Below are positions 1 through 7,931 of a stretch of 64,000 nucleotides of DNA, piece after piece (positions within the stretch are counted from its first letter, which is position 1; each line of letters begins with the position of its first letter). The notes under the pieces were generated by a model. That model did no database searches and was not told where the DNA came from. It saw only the letters and a list, made by a program, of their open reading frames with translations. Location of the stretch: contig CAWGAJ010000004.1 in the NCBI GenBank assembly GCA_963820545.1, forward strand, positions 62,001-126,000, read 5' to 3'. The stretch comes from CAWGAJ01 sp963820545. GTDB taxonomy: Bacteria > Planctomycetota > Planctomycetia > Pirellulales > Thermoguttaceae. A program made the position numbers and the translations under genes.

Positions 1-149
1 AGAGATCCCACTGTGAACGCCTGACTGTAAACGCCTGGGCTAGAGCAAAAGACTGCTGGCGCGTTGTGTTCTAATCCCCAATCCCTTCCACATATTCCCT
101 CATACCTGTTCCACTGAGGTTTAGATCTCTCTAAAATGAGATCACATAT

Positions 150-758
150 ATGACCAAAAAACACCTCGATGTCCGTGGTCTGGCCTGTCCCCAGCCGGTT
201 GTCCTGGCGCGCCAGGCAATACTCCAAGACGATGTCCAAGGCATCATTGTGGATGTCGACGACCAGCTCAGCGCCGAAAACATCCACGCATGGCCCGCAC
301 CGAAGGTTGGCAGGCAACTGTGGAAAGAACCCCCACCGGCATTCAAGTCCAACTCAGCAAGGCCGGGCTGGAAAATGTTCAAACCGCTGCCGCTGCCGCC
401 GGACCAGCGGCCTCCCGCGCAACGGGCAACGTGGTCGTATACATAGCCTCGGATTTGCTGGGCAAAGGCGATGAGCAACTGGGCCGAATCCTCATGCGCG
501 CGTTTCTGAAAACGCTCAAGGACGTCGCCCCGCTGCCAAACACCATGATTTTCATCAACAGCGGCGTGCGCCTGACCACCGCCGGATCAGACGTGATCGA
601 CGATCTCAGCAGCCTGGCGAATCTTGGCGTAATGATCATTTCCTGCGGCACGTGCCTGGATTATTATCGACTGAAAGACGCCCTCCAAGTCGGCACAGTA
701 ACGAATATGTATGAGATCGCCGCCACGCTTTTGCGCGGATCGTGTCCTGCGTCCTTGA
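150..758 (+). CDS. yedF: YedF-like SirA/TusA plus DsrE-fold protein (frameshifted)
   Basis: The N-terminus is a SirA/TusA domain with the hallmark LDVRGLACPQPVV (residues 6-18), whose cysteine carries sulfur or selenium in this family. A DsrE-like domain follows, with a C-terminal ISCGTCLDYY motif. This two-domain architecture is that of YedF, associated with selenium or sulfur handling; the exact reaction is unknown. The reading frame breaks twice. Near 287 one base is missing (restoring a C gives ENIHRMART, the expected YedF linker). Near 735 a GC unit is missing; restoring it ends the protein at 758 with ADRVLRP, which fits the family better than the literal frame, which runs to 814. The next gene is a DUF3343 protein, a frequent partner. 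Family call is firm; intactness is uncertain. Confidence 0.8.
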
Positions 759-772
759 ATATTAAAATGCGC

Positions 773-791
773 AACCAACGGTCGCGGCTTT
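773..791. repeat. Partial copy of the GTCGCGGCTTT palindromic repeat
   Basis: One arm of a dispersed palindrome ending in GGTCGCGGCTTT. Fuller copies lie at 2381-2441 and 62073-62116, and another partial copy at 16223-16246. It sits between yedF and the DUF3343 gene, and the literal frame of yedF reads into it. Confidence 0.6.
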
Positions 792-806
792 ATGGCTTTC
801 CCACCT

Positions 807-1043
807 ATGGATGATCCTACACGCAGCTTGATAATTTTCGCGTCGATCCATCACGCTCTTGCCGCGGAGAGTCTTTTCAAACATCACGGCCTGTGGTGCG
901 ACGTGGTGCCTATCCCCAAGGACATAAGTCCCGATTGCGGCATGGCCGTCGAATTTCGCCGGCCGGATCAGCAGGCAGTGCAAAATCTGTTGATTGCTTC
1001 CAGCATGGGTAATTATCGGATAATCCAATATCCGCGATCTTAA
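807..1043 (+). CDS. DUF3343 protein, putative Se/S carrier
   Basis: A short protein of about 78 residues that starts with a beta-strand and HHALAAE-type motif and contains DISPDCGMAVEF, the conserved cysteine-bearing motif of DUF3343. Members are described as putative selenium or sulfur carrier-like proteins and commonly sit beside yedF, as here. I start at the ATG at 807 because the upstream ATG at 792 lies in repeat-derived sequence. No catalytic residues beyond the conserved Cys can be assigned. Function is inferred from family and neighbour only. Confidence 0.75.
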   Translation: MDDPTRSLIIFASIHHALAAESLFKHHGLWCDVVPIPKDISPDCGMAVEFRRPDQQAVQNLLIASSMGNYRIIQYPRS

Positions 1044-1123
1044 CCCTAGTTGCCAGTCCGGGCAGTTCGGCATACAATCAAAAATTATTCGTTATTTCCT
1101 CTTTTTCGGGAGGGACCTGGCCC

Positions 1124-2370
1124 TTGGCTTTTGAAGATAAAATTCACATTATCGGGATCGGCGAGAACGGTCTGGATGGTCTGACCGTTGCCGCCCGAAA
1201 ACTGATCGAAAAGGCCGATTTGCTGATCGGCGACCAGCACACGCTGGCCGCCTTGCCCGCCGGCCGTGCCGAACGACTGCTGGTGCGCACCGACTTGGAC
1301 GAAGCCGTGCGCCGCATCGCCGAAGGAGAAAAAATGCGGATCGTGGTGTTGGCCTCGGGCGATCCGCTTTTTTACGGGCTGGCCCGCTTTCTTTGCGACA
1401 AGCTGGGCAAGGACCGCTTCGAGGTCCTGCCCCACGTCAGCAGCATGCAGTTGGCCTTCGCCCGCGTCAAGGAAAGTTGGGAGGACGCCTTCCTCACCGA
1501 CCTGGCCAACCACGCCTTGCCCAGCGTGCTGGAGCAAATTCGCGGGACGGAAAAGGCGGGACTGTTCACCACCGAGTCTTGTCCGCCGGCCAAAGTGGCG
1601 CAGGCCTTGTTGGAGCGGGGCATCGATTATTTCACCGCTTATGTTTGCGAGAATCTCGGTTCGCCCGACGAACGAGTAACGCAAGGCGAACTGAATGAAA
1701 TTGCCGGCCACGAATTTTCACCCTTAAACGTGATGATCCTGATTCGCAAACCGCACGTGCCCGATCGTCCCCGCGAGGCCATCGGACGCCGGCTCTTCGG
1801 CAATCCCGACGACGCCTTCCTCCAATCCAAACCCAAACGCGGCTTGCTTACGCCCGCCGAGATTCGCGCCATGGCCCTGGCCGAGCTGGATTTGGGGCCC
1901 GCCAGCGTGGTTTGGGACGTCGGCGCCGGCAGCGGATCAGTGGCTATCGAGGCCGCCCAACTTGCGCCGCACGGCGCGGTTTACGCCATCGAAATGGATC
2001 AGGAAGACCACCAATTAATCAGGGAAAACGCCCGGCAATTTGGCGTGCGCAACCTGACGGCCGTGCTCGGCCGCGCCCCGAGGCCTGGAAAGACCTGCCC
2101 CAGCCCGATTGCATCTTCGTCGGCGGCAGCGGACAAGGCATCAGCCGCCTCGTCGACGAAGCCTACGGCCGGCTGCGCGTGGGCGGCCGATTGGTGGCCA
2201 CCATCAGCAGCATCGACAACCTGGCCGAAACCCATCGCGCCCTGCACGCCCATTGCCCGGACGTGAAAGTGTGGATGCTTAACCTCGCCCGGGGCAATTA
2301 TCAACTCGAACGCATCCGCTTTGAATCGCTTAATCCGATTTTTTTGCTATCGGTGGTCAAATCGGCGTAA
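1124..2370 (+). CDS. cobL: Precorrin-6Y C5,15-methyltransferase (decarboxylating), CbiE-CbiT fusion (frameshifted)
   Basis: The N-terminal half is a tetrapyrrole methylase (CbiE) with HIIGIGENGLDGL at residues 8-20 and an ASGDPLFYG motif. The C-terminal half is CbiT, with the SAM-binding VWDVGAGSGSVAIEAA near residue 263. The fused protein methylates precorrin-6Y at C5 and C15 and decarboxylates it in cobalamin synthesis. Start is a TTG at 1124, nine bases after GGGAGG. Near 2075 the frame is lost: adding one C to the CCCC run gives APEAWKDLPQPDCIFVGG, and CbiT then continues to 2370. No other cobalamin gene or cobalamin riboswitch is visible nearby. Confidence 0.85.
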
Positions 2371-2380
2371 GCGCTTAATG

Positions 2381-2441
2381 AACCGCGACCAACCAATCGA
2401 CCATGCTGCGCATGGTGCCCTTTGGTGCCCGTCGCGGCTTT
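2381..2441. repeat. Palindromic intergenic repeat, GTCGCGG family
   Basis: Outer arms AACCGCGACC and GGTGCCCGTCGCGGCTTT flank a smaller hairpin (CCATGCTGCGCATGG). The same arms occur at 62073-62116. It fills the gap between cobL and bshB1 and supplies a misleading upstream ATG (2422) for bshB1. Confidence 0.65.
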
Positions 2442-2454
2442 GCAATGGGAATAT

Positions 2455-3177
2455 ATGCCTGAGGAACAACTCGACGTAATTGCCGTGGGGGCCCACCCCG
2501 ACGATATTGAAATCACTTGTGGCGGCACTATCGCCAAGCTTGTGCGCCAGGGATATCGCGTGGGCATTGTAGACCTGACCGACGGCGAACCCACGCCGCT
2601 TAGTCCCGGCCCGGAGGTGCGCCTGCAAGAGGCCCGACAAGCGGCCGAGCTTCTGGGCGCAGCCGTGCGCGTCACGCTCGATCTGCCCAACCGCCGGCTA
2701 TTCGACACCTTCGATTCCCGTGTGGCCCTGGCCAAACAGTTCCGCAAATATCGTCCGCGCCTGGTTATCGGCCTGGGCGGAAAAACCCCCCTGGCCTCGC
2801 CCGATCATTATCAAGCCTCGCTCATCACCGAGGCCGCGGTCTTCTATTCGAAACTCACCAAGTGGGACGAGTATTTCGACGGCCTGCCGCCCCACTTCAT
2901 CCCCCGTCACTTATGCTCCTCGTTGGCCTTCCGCCATTTTACCCCGGTAGACGCCAACGGCCTGGTGATCGACATCGGCGAAACGCTCGAAACCAAGCTG
3001 GCGGCCATTGCCTGCTACAAGACCCAATTCCCACCGGAAAAAACCGTCATCCTCGACCGCTTCCGCGCCTTCGCCATCCAACAAGGCATGTCAGCCGGCT
3101 TCGAGGCCGGCGAAGTCCTGGTAAATCCCGCCGCCTGGGGCACAAAAGACCTCATGGCCCTGCTATTCGGGCAGTAA
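2455..3177 (+). CDS. bshB1: N-acetylglucosaminyl-malate deacetylase, BshB1 (PIG-L/LmbE family)
   Basis: About 240 residues. The N-terminal VGAHPDDIEITCGGT carries the PIG-L zinc motif AHPDD (His14, Asp16, Asp17), followed by VDLTDGEPTP and a later SPDHYQAS. These are the family signatures of LmbE-type zinc deacetylases, and length and motifs match BshB1, which deacetylates GlcNAc-malate in bacillithiol synthesis. I choose the ATG at 2455 because the longer start (2422) lies inside the repeat at 2381-2441. bshA and bshC are not in the window, so the pathway assignment rests on similarity. A related LmbE deacetylase of other specificity is possible. Confidence 0.8.
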   Translation: MPEEQLDVIAVGAHPDDIEITCGGTIAKLVRQGYRVGIVDLTDGEPTPLSPGPEVRLQEARQAAELLGAAVRVTLDLPNRRLFDTFDSRVALAKQFRKYRPRLVIGLGGKTPLASPDHYQASLITEAAVFYSKLTKWDEYFDGLPPHFIPRHLCSSLAFRHFTPVDANGLVIDIGETLETKLAAIACYKTQFPPEKTVILDRFRAFAIQQGMSAGFEAGEVLVNPAAWGTKDLMALLFGQ

Positions 3178-3224
3178 TGGGGACTGTCCCAATTTTCGCG
3201 CAGAGAAAATGGGACTGTCCCCTT
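3178..3224. repeat. GGGACTGTCCC inverted repeat
   Basis: Two arms reading GGGGACTGTCCCAATTTTC and GAAAATGGGACTGTCCCC face each other around a short loop, and each arm contains a smaller palindrome GGGACTGTCCC. A near-identical copy lies at 42499-42548 inside the gas-vesicle operon. Confidence 0.75.
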
Positions 3225-3237
3225 GCTTATGCCCAAA

Positions 3238-3445
3238 TGTCATTCTGAGCACAGCGAAGAATCTCTTTTCTCGTTCCCGCGCGGGTGCCACTGCTGGCTT
3301 GTCCAGCAGTGCTGTGGTAGCGCACTAGAGCGAGGTTCAAGAGGGTGTAGCGTCTGTTTAGCCCGGCCGCTTGCGGCCGGTGTTTTTTCTAGAGCTGCGA
3401 TACGCGCGGGTGCCACTGCTGGCTTGTCCAGCAGTGATGTGGTAG
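3238..3445. repeat. Cluster of short palindromic repeats
   Basis: Starts with CATTCTGAGCACAGCGAAGAATCT, related to the sites at 27577-27602 and 27699-27731. It is followed by two direct copies (3279-3320 and 3403-3442) of a unit with the palindrome CACTGCTGGCTTGTCCAGCAGTG. A diverged copy of that palindrome is near 6957. No coding sequence is credible here. Confidence 0.6.
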
Positions 3446-3449
3446 CGGA

Positions 3450-3620
3450 CTAATCGAGTCCAGCCAACCACTGGGCAGGCAGGCTGTGAATGGTTGGCAG
3501 TCCGGGATATTGTCTGGGCGGATCGTCAACATAATATCGGGCACTCGACCATTTCCAATCTACTGCTTGTTTAACCAATCCTCTCCGTACTGGATTATTA
3601 TGCAAATAATCGACGGCTTC
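3450..3620 (-). pseudogene. C-terminal remnant of a REP-associated tyrosine transposase
   Basis: Read on the minus strand, about 56 residues contain YLHNNPVRRGLV followed by WKWSSARYY, the typical C-terminal signature of Y1/RAYT transposases. The N-terminal catalytic part is absent. It abuts, in opposite orientation, the integrase-type fragment starting near 3619, so both are truncated relics. It differs in sequence from the intact transposase at 4189-5142. Confidence 0.7.
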
Positions 3621-4040
3621 AAGCAGTGGTGCCGCCGCAAAGGCGTCAAGCCGCACTTCGGCGCGATTGGCAAACATGGCAGCATCGCCGTGGTGGAACG
3701 GCTGATTCTGACTGTGAAATGTTTGTTGGCCTTTCTGCTGTTGGTGCCCTTTCGCCGCGAACAGTTCCAGAATGAACTGTTCGCCATCGCGGAGTGGTAC
3801 AACCAACATCGTCCACACGCCACGCTCGGCGGAAAGACGCCGAACGAAGTTTATTACAGCCTGTTTCCCGCCAATCGCAAGCCGCGCTTCGAGCCGCGCG
3901 CTGCATGGCCCCGCGCCTTGCCCTGCGCCGCCCCGCGAACACTGGTGAAAGGCCAATCCGGCGCTCGACTTGAACTCCTAATGACTTTTCACAAGGGCCG
4001 AAAACATCTGCCCATTATCACCCTGCGCCGCGTGGCGTAG
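3619..4040 (+). pseudogene. C-terminal fragment of an integrase-core (DDE) transposase, IS3/IS481 type
   Basis: The fragment begins FKQWCRRKGVKPHFGAIGKHG and continues to VVERLI and WYNQHRPHATLGGKTPNEVYY, the last part of an rve-type DDE transposase with its terminal Glu region. The N-terminal HTH and first two acidic residues are missing, and no terminal inverted repeats are visible. The 70-residue tail after NEVYYSLFP is rich in Pro, Arg and Ala and may be partly non-native. Confidence 0.7.
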
Positions 4041-4169
4041 GACTCTATCCAACGTTTTTCAACGCGTCCGCGCTTAAGATGCGCGATCACCGCGTAAACG
4101 AAAACTTTTTCTTATCAAATTGTCACAGAACAATACAGACCTCAGTTCGCTTTTCTTCTAGAATCTAGA

Positions 4170-5203
4170 GTCAGAGCGCACTTAGTCATTAGTGGAATTT
4201 CCGCATTAACTTATCGACGTTTTTTTTGAGCGTATCAGGGGCGAGGTCAACGCGTTTTACGGCATTGTGAACGCCGCCGTGACTGCGGTAGCCCAAGGCG
4301 GAGGTGATTTCGCGGGCCGAATAGCGGAAATGGCGTCGGGCCAGATAGGCGGCCGCTGCCCGGCCGAGGTCGTCTATGCGCCGACCGGGTTGCCAAGCGT
4401 CCGGATCGCCGCCAAAGCGCGCGGCGGCCATTTTCACAATCTCCTCCAGCGCGGGACGCGGCCGAAGAGCCGGCAAGTCGGGCAAACCGGCATCGTCATC
4501 CATATCTTTCAACAGTCGGCAGATCCGAGCGATGAACGACGTTGAGCCCAACAAAATTCCCTGGAAGGCCTCGGCAAACGGCGAGCTTGCCCGTTCGACG
4601 ATGCCCGCTCGCACAAAATTTTTATACGACCTTCGGGCTGCCGTCGCCCGGCCGCCGAATTCGCCCAAAACCCGCCGATAAGTCACCCAGGGCAGCGCAC
4701 GGCTGGAGCGCACGTAGCCCGGGTAGCTGCTCCAGGGATATTTTTCAGGCGGGATGCGTTTTGCACGAACCGGATTGAGGTGGATATACCGGCTGACCTC
4801 GAGAAAATAGCCTTCTTCTTCGATCAACTGCGCCTTGAAGCGGCCTTGAAACAGGTGGCCCGATCGACGGCGTCGGCGATTGAAATAGCTTGAATAGCCG
4901 CCATTTAGAAATTGCATTCCGGCCGAAAGGTTCGCTTCGGGCGTTTCCACGAACAGATGATCGTGGTTGTCCATCAACACGAAAGCGTGGAGCCGCCATC
5001 CGTAAGTTTCCACGGTCCGCCGCAACCAATCGAGCCGTTTTTCCCGGTCGACGTCGTCTCGCACAATCGCTTTTCGTGCGTTCCCGCGGGACATCACATG
5101 ATACAACGCCCCGGAATACTCAATGCGTAAAGGTCTGGCCATATCAAGAGAATAACAAGTTTACCGTACATTATCAAGTGCTAATGTCTAAGTGCGCTCT
5201 GAC
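4170..5203 (-). mobile_element. RAYT transposon with 23-bp terminal inverted repeats
   Basis: The transposase gene is bracketed by inverted repeats at 4170-4192 and 5181-5203 (core TCAGAGCGCACTTAG, one mismatch over 23 bases). A third copy of the same end lies at 6700-6722 beside a truncated transposase copy. The right end coincides with the 3' end of the HAF PEP-CTERM reading frame, so the element probably inserted at the tail of that gene. No target-site duplication could be defined. Confidence 0.7.
4189..5142 (-). CDS. REP-associated tyrosine transposase (Y1/HUH) with DnaA-like C-terminal domain
   Basis: 317 residues. The Y1 transposase domain covers roughly 1-150: MARPLRIEYSGALYHVMSRG start, metal-binding MDNHDHLF (HxH), then RSGHLFQGRFKA and RYIHLNPVRAKRI with candidate catalytic tyrosines. 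The last about 80 residues (YRSHGGVHNAVKRV) resemble the C-terminal DnaA helix-turn-helix found on some RAYTs. Such enzymes nick single-stranded DNA at palindromic ends; here the likely ends are the 23-bp inverted repeats at 4170 and 5181. The frame is intact, unlike the fragments on either side, so this is probably the youngest copy. Confidence 0.9.
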   Translation of the reverse strand: MARPLRIEYSGALYHVMSRGNARKAIVRDDVDREKRLDWLRRTVETYGWRLHAFVLMDNHDHLFVETPEANLSAGMQFLNGGYSSYFNRRRRRSGHLFQGRFKAQLIEEEGYFLEVSRYIHLNPVRAKRIPPEKYPWSSYPGYVRSSRALPWVTYRRVLGEFGGRATAARRSYKNFVRAGIVERASSPFAEAFQGILLGSTSFIARICRLLKDMDDDAGLPDLPALRPRPALEEIVKMAAARFGGDPDAWQPGRRIDDLGRAAAAYLARRHFRYSAREITSALGYRSHGGVHNAVKRVDLAPDTLKKNVDKLMRKFH

Positions 5204-6338
5204 CCCAATAATTCCAATAATTTAATAATTTACAAAAATAGTCAATGATGCGATGAATATGTTTTGTGTTGTTTTTTGAGGCTCGCTTTTGATAATGCCT
5301 TTTATACGTTAAGAATCCAACAAGCCCGAGACATAAAATACACACAGTAGATGGTTCCGGAATGGGCGTAAGAAGAAAAGTATGATAATTGCTGCCGTTA
5401 TAGCCTTTTCCCACAATTAGTCCCACATCGTTAATGTCCATAGCAGACTCCAACGTCCAACCGGAAAGCGGATCGATTAGGGTGTTCAAGTCGATCATCG
5501 TCGAGCCACTGTAAAGAAATGCATGCGAAGCAGCATCGCCGATGATTGAGGCTTTGCCTACGATCTGCCCGCTATCATTTATGCCACAGGCAAAACTGTT
5601 TGTTCCACCAAGTGTACCTAGGTCGTACATCGTCGAGTTAGTATAGAAAAAGGCACGCCAAGCTGTGATAGTGAATACCGTGCCCACTATTTTTCCACTG
5701 TCATTGATGTCATTGGCAGAACTGAACAATCCTCCAAGTGTGTCCAGGTCAATCATCGAGCCGCTATAAAGAAAAGCGTGCGAATAGAATTTGGTGTAGT
5801 GGGATTCGCCTACTACCTGCCCACTATTGTTTATACCGTGTGGAGTGCTCTGATTTCCGCCGAGCGTTCCCAAGTCGATTATCGTCGAGCCGCTGTAGAG
5901 GAAAGCGTGTTGAACAAGATCGTCTGTGGTATACCTCCCCGCGATTTGCCCACTGTTATTGATGTCAGCGGCGTAACTAGATATGCCACCGAAAGTTCCA
6001 AGATCAGTCATTTCGCTATTGTCATAAAGAAAAGCATGGCTTTCACCAGTGCTTGTATTTGCATAACCGACAATTTGACCAATGTCGTTAATGCCGACGG
6101 CATAAGTATAAGATCCTCCTAATGTTCCCAGTTCGGTCAATGTTCCATTGCTATAAATTACAGCAATCGACGAATAAGCATCGTTACTTATATTGCCAAT
6201 AACATCTCCATTTGCGTTAATTGCCATAGGCGAAAAAATTCCCAGATCCTTCACGCTGTACTCGACCGCGGCATTGGCCGGAGCGGCCGCAAGCAATAAA
6301 ACACACACAAATCCGATGGCTTTTAATAACTTATTCAT
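5181..6338 (-). CDS. Secreted HAF-repeat protein with PEP-CTERM anchor
   Basis: 385 residues: signal peptide (1-23, ending PANAA), then about six HAF repeats built on DLGTLGG, INxSGQIVG and HAFLYSGS motifs, expected to form a beta-propeller-like extracellular domain. Near the end comes PIPEPSTVCILCLGLVGFL followed by KRHYQKR, a PEP-CTERM signal for exosortase sorting. Normally such proteins end within about ten residues. Here the frame runs on about 30 more, and the final codons (GQSALRH) lie in the inverted repeat of the adjacent RAYT element, which suggests the insertion removed the native stop. The ligand is unknown. Confidence 0.8.
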   Translation of the reverse strand: MNKLLKAIGFVCVLLLAAAPANAAVEYSVKDLGIFSPMAINANGDVIGNISNDAYSSIAVIYSNGTLTELGTLGGSYTYAVGINDIGQIVGYANTSTGESHAFLYDNSEMTDLGTFGGISSYAADINNSGQIAGRYTTDDLVQHAFLYSGSTIIDLGTLGGNQSTPHGINNSGQVVGESHYTKFYSHAFLYSGSMIDLDTLGGLFSSANDINDSGKIVGTVFTITAWRAFFYTNSTMYDLGTLGGTNSFACGINDSGQIVGKASIIGDAASHAFLYSGSTMIDLNTLIDPLSGWTLESAMDINDVGLIVGKGYNGSNYHTFLLTPIPEPSTVCILCLGLVGFLTYKRHYQKRASKNNTKHIHRIIDYFCKLLNYWNYWGQSALRH

Positions 6339-6699
6339 CTTATTTTCTCCAAGTCAGGAAGGCTTCTCTGTCTTTTTTCTTTTTCATAAAGGGAATGTTA
6401 TTGTAGTAAAACACCGATTGCTCCCAGTAAATGTTATTTCCAAAACAGCAAGCAGCGATTCTGCGCAATCGCTCGCCGCTTTCAGCCGATGGAGGATTAA
6501 CCTAGATTATCCCGCACCAGAAAAAACCGCTAATCCATTAGGCCGGGATACGAACGCTGCCTCTTGGTATGCCTGACAATAGAACACCATTCATTGGTGC
6601 TACATCTTATAATATGCATCCAAACCTGTCAACGTAGGGGTAAATTTTAAAATTCACCCAATTTTGGCACCCAATTTTGGGGTCACACCCAATTTTGGG
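6339..6699. other. Upstream region of the HAF gene, no gene recognised
   Basis: No convincing coding sequence. The segment just before 6700 carries short direct repeats of CCCAATTTTGGGGTCA leading into the RAYT end copy at 6700-6722. The promoter of the minus-strand HAF gene should lie here, but I cannot define its boxes. Confidence 0.4.
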
Positions 6700-6718
6700 G
6701 TCAGAGCGCACTTAGTCA

Positions 6719-6877
6719 TTAGTGGAATTTCCGCTTTAACTTATCGACGTTCTTTTTGAGCGTAGCGGGGGCGATGTCAATGCGTTTTACGGCATTGTGA
6801 ACGCCGCCGTGGCTGCGGTAGCCCAAGGCGGAGGTGATTTCGCGGGCCGAATAGCGGAAATGGCGTCGGGCCAGATA
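6719..6877 (-). pseudogene. Truncated second copy of the RAYT transposase (C-terminus only)
   Basis: About 52 residues from YLARRHFRYSAREITSALG to KLKRKFH are almost identical to the C-terminus of the transposase at 4189-5142. The terminal repeat is retained at 6700-6722. Everything upstream of the DnaA-like tail is gone, replaced near 6880 by CGATTCGGG repeats and a GGGGACACAATACT palindrome arm. A clear internal deletion derivative. Confidence 0.85.
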
Positions 6878-7931
6878 GGGGACACGATTCGGGAAACGAT
6901 TCGGGGGACACAATACTCATTTTGATAGTTTACGAAGTTTCGGAGGCCGACCGCCTGGTGCCACTGCTGGCTCGCCCAGTAATATATTTCTGTCGATTCT
7001 ACACCGCCCACCGTCCACCGCCCACTACCCACTAATTTATATTTCCGCCGTCCCCTGAATTCTGACCGCTAGGCGTTGTGGATATTGCTGAACCCCGAAC
7101 CCTTGTTGCTGCCCCCCGCGGGTGGCCTCGATAGCTTTTGCTATCGAGGTGCCGAAGGCACAAGAGGTTTTCAGTTCATTCATCCTTCATCCCTCATCCT
7201 TCATCCTTTTTACCGCCCACCGTCCACCGCCCACTACCCACTTTTTATTTCCCCTGATCCCTGACCTCTGATCTCTGGTTAGCCGTCCAACAAATGCCCT
7301 TTTTCACGAAACCAAAAACGACTGAAAAATCGCCAAAAAACCACAATAAACAAATGATGATAAACTTACTATCGCGCACTTTTTTGTAGTGTCTTTACCC
7401 CGAGCATTCTTTCCATCTCATTATCTACCAACCATTTCCAAATACGGAAAAACTTTAAACCAGCAACTTACGACTTTATTCATTTTCCCCAATAATTCCC
7501 TTTGAAAAATTCCTTGTCCAAAAATTCCAACTACTTATTCCACAAGCCACTTGTGCGCACCGCTTCCCTCAAAACGCAAAACATTTTTTCCTACTACTTA
7601 AGAGTAGGCAAAACCGTCGTCATAACCTCTTATTTTCCAAGCCCTTACACCGCCCAATTTTGGCCGAAAAACAAGAATTCCTTATAGTAGAACGAAAATT
7701 CCCCAATCCCCGACCAAAAATTACCTTTTTCCATCCTGCAGATTACTGCGTTCCCAGATATAGCCTGGGAACACGTTATTGGCGCCCGGTTTGACTGTCA
7801 AAACCCACAAAACACAATTAGACTTATAGTAAGAGTTCGATATGGCGGGCGTGGATCTGCTTTATTGCCGCCGGATAACGCGGGAATCGTGTAGCGAAAA
7901 AGTGTGGATCAATATTTTGAAGGTGTTAACG
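6878..7931. other. About 1 kb of non-coding repeat-rich DNA
   Basis: Contains an arm of the GGGGACACAATACT repeat (6904-6919), a CACTGCTGG palindrome remnant (6957), two copies of a CCCAC-rich string (about 7008-7034 and 7210-7240), TCATCCTTCATCC tracts, an AT-rich stretch (7290-7730) and a hairpin with arms GTTCCCAG/CTGGGAAC (7750-7772). Short open frames here lack family signatures and I reject them. Confidence 0.5.

Noticed and set aside
1085..1711. Long minus-strand ORF inside cobL
   Set aside because: Antisense to the clear CbiE domain; no family signature.
3486..4040. Full-length DDE transposase
   Set aside because: The first about 45 residues are antisense to a RAYT fragment and the N-terminal DDE residues are missing, so it is only a C-terminal relic.
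7008..7240. CCCAC-rich repeats as a CRISPR or satellite
   Set aside because: Only two imperfect copies about 200 bases apart and a third near 62010; low-complexity intergenic text.
7842..7931. Earlier start of the TPR protein
   Set aside because: It would put 30 non-hydrophobic residues before a good signal peptide.
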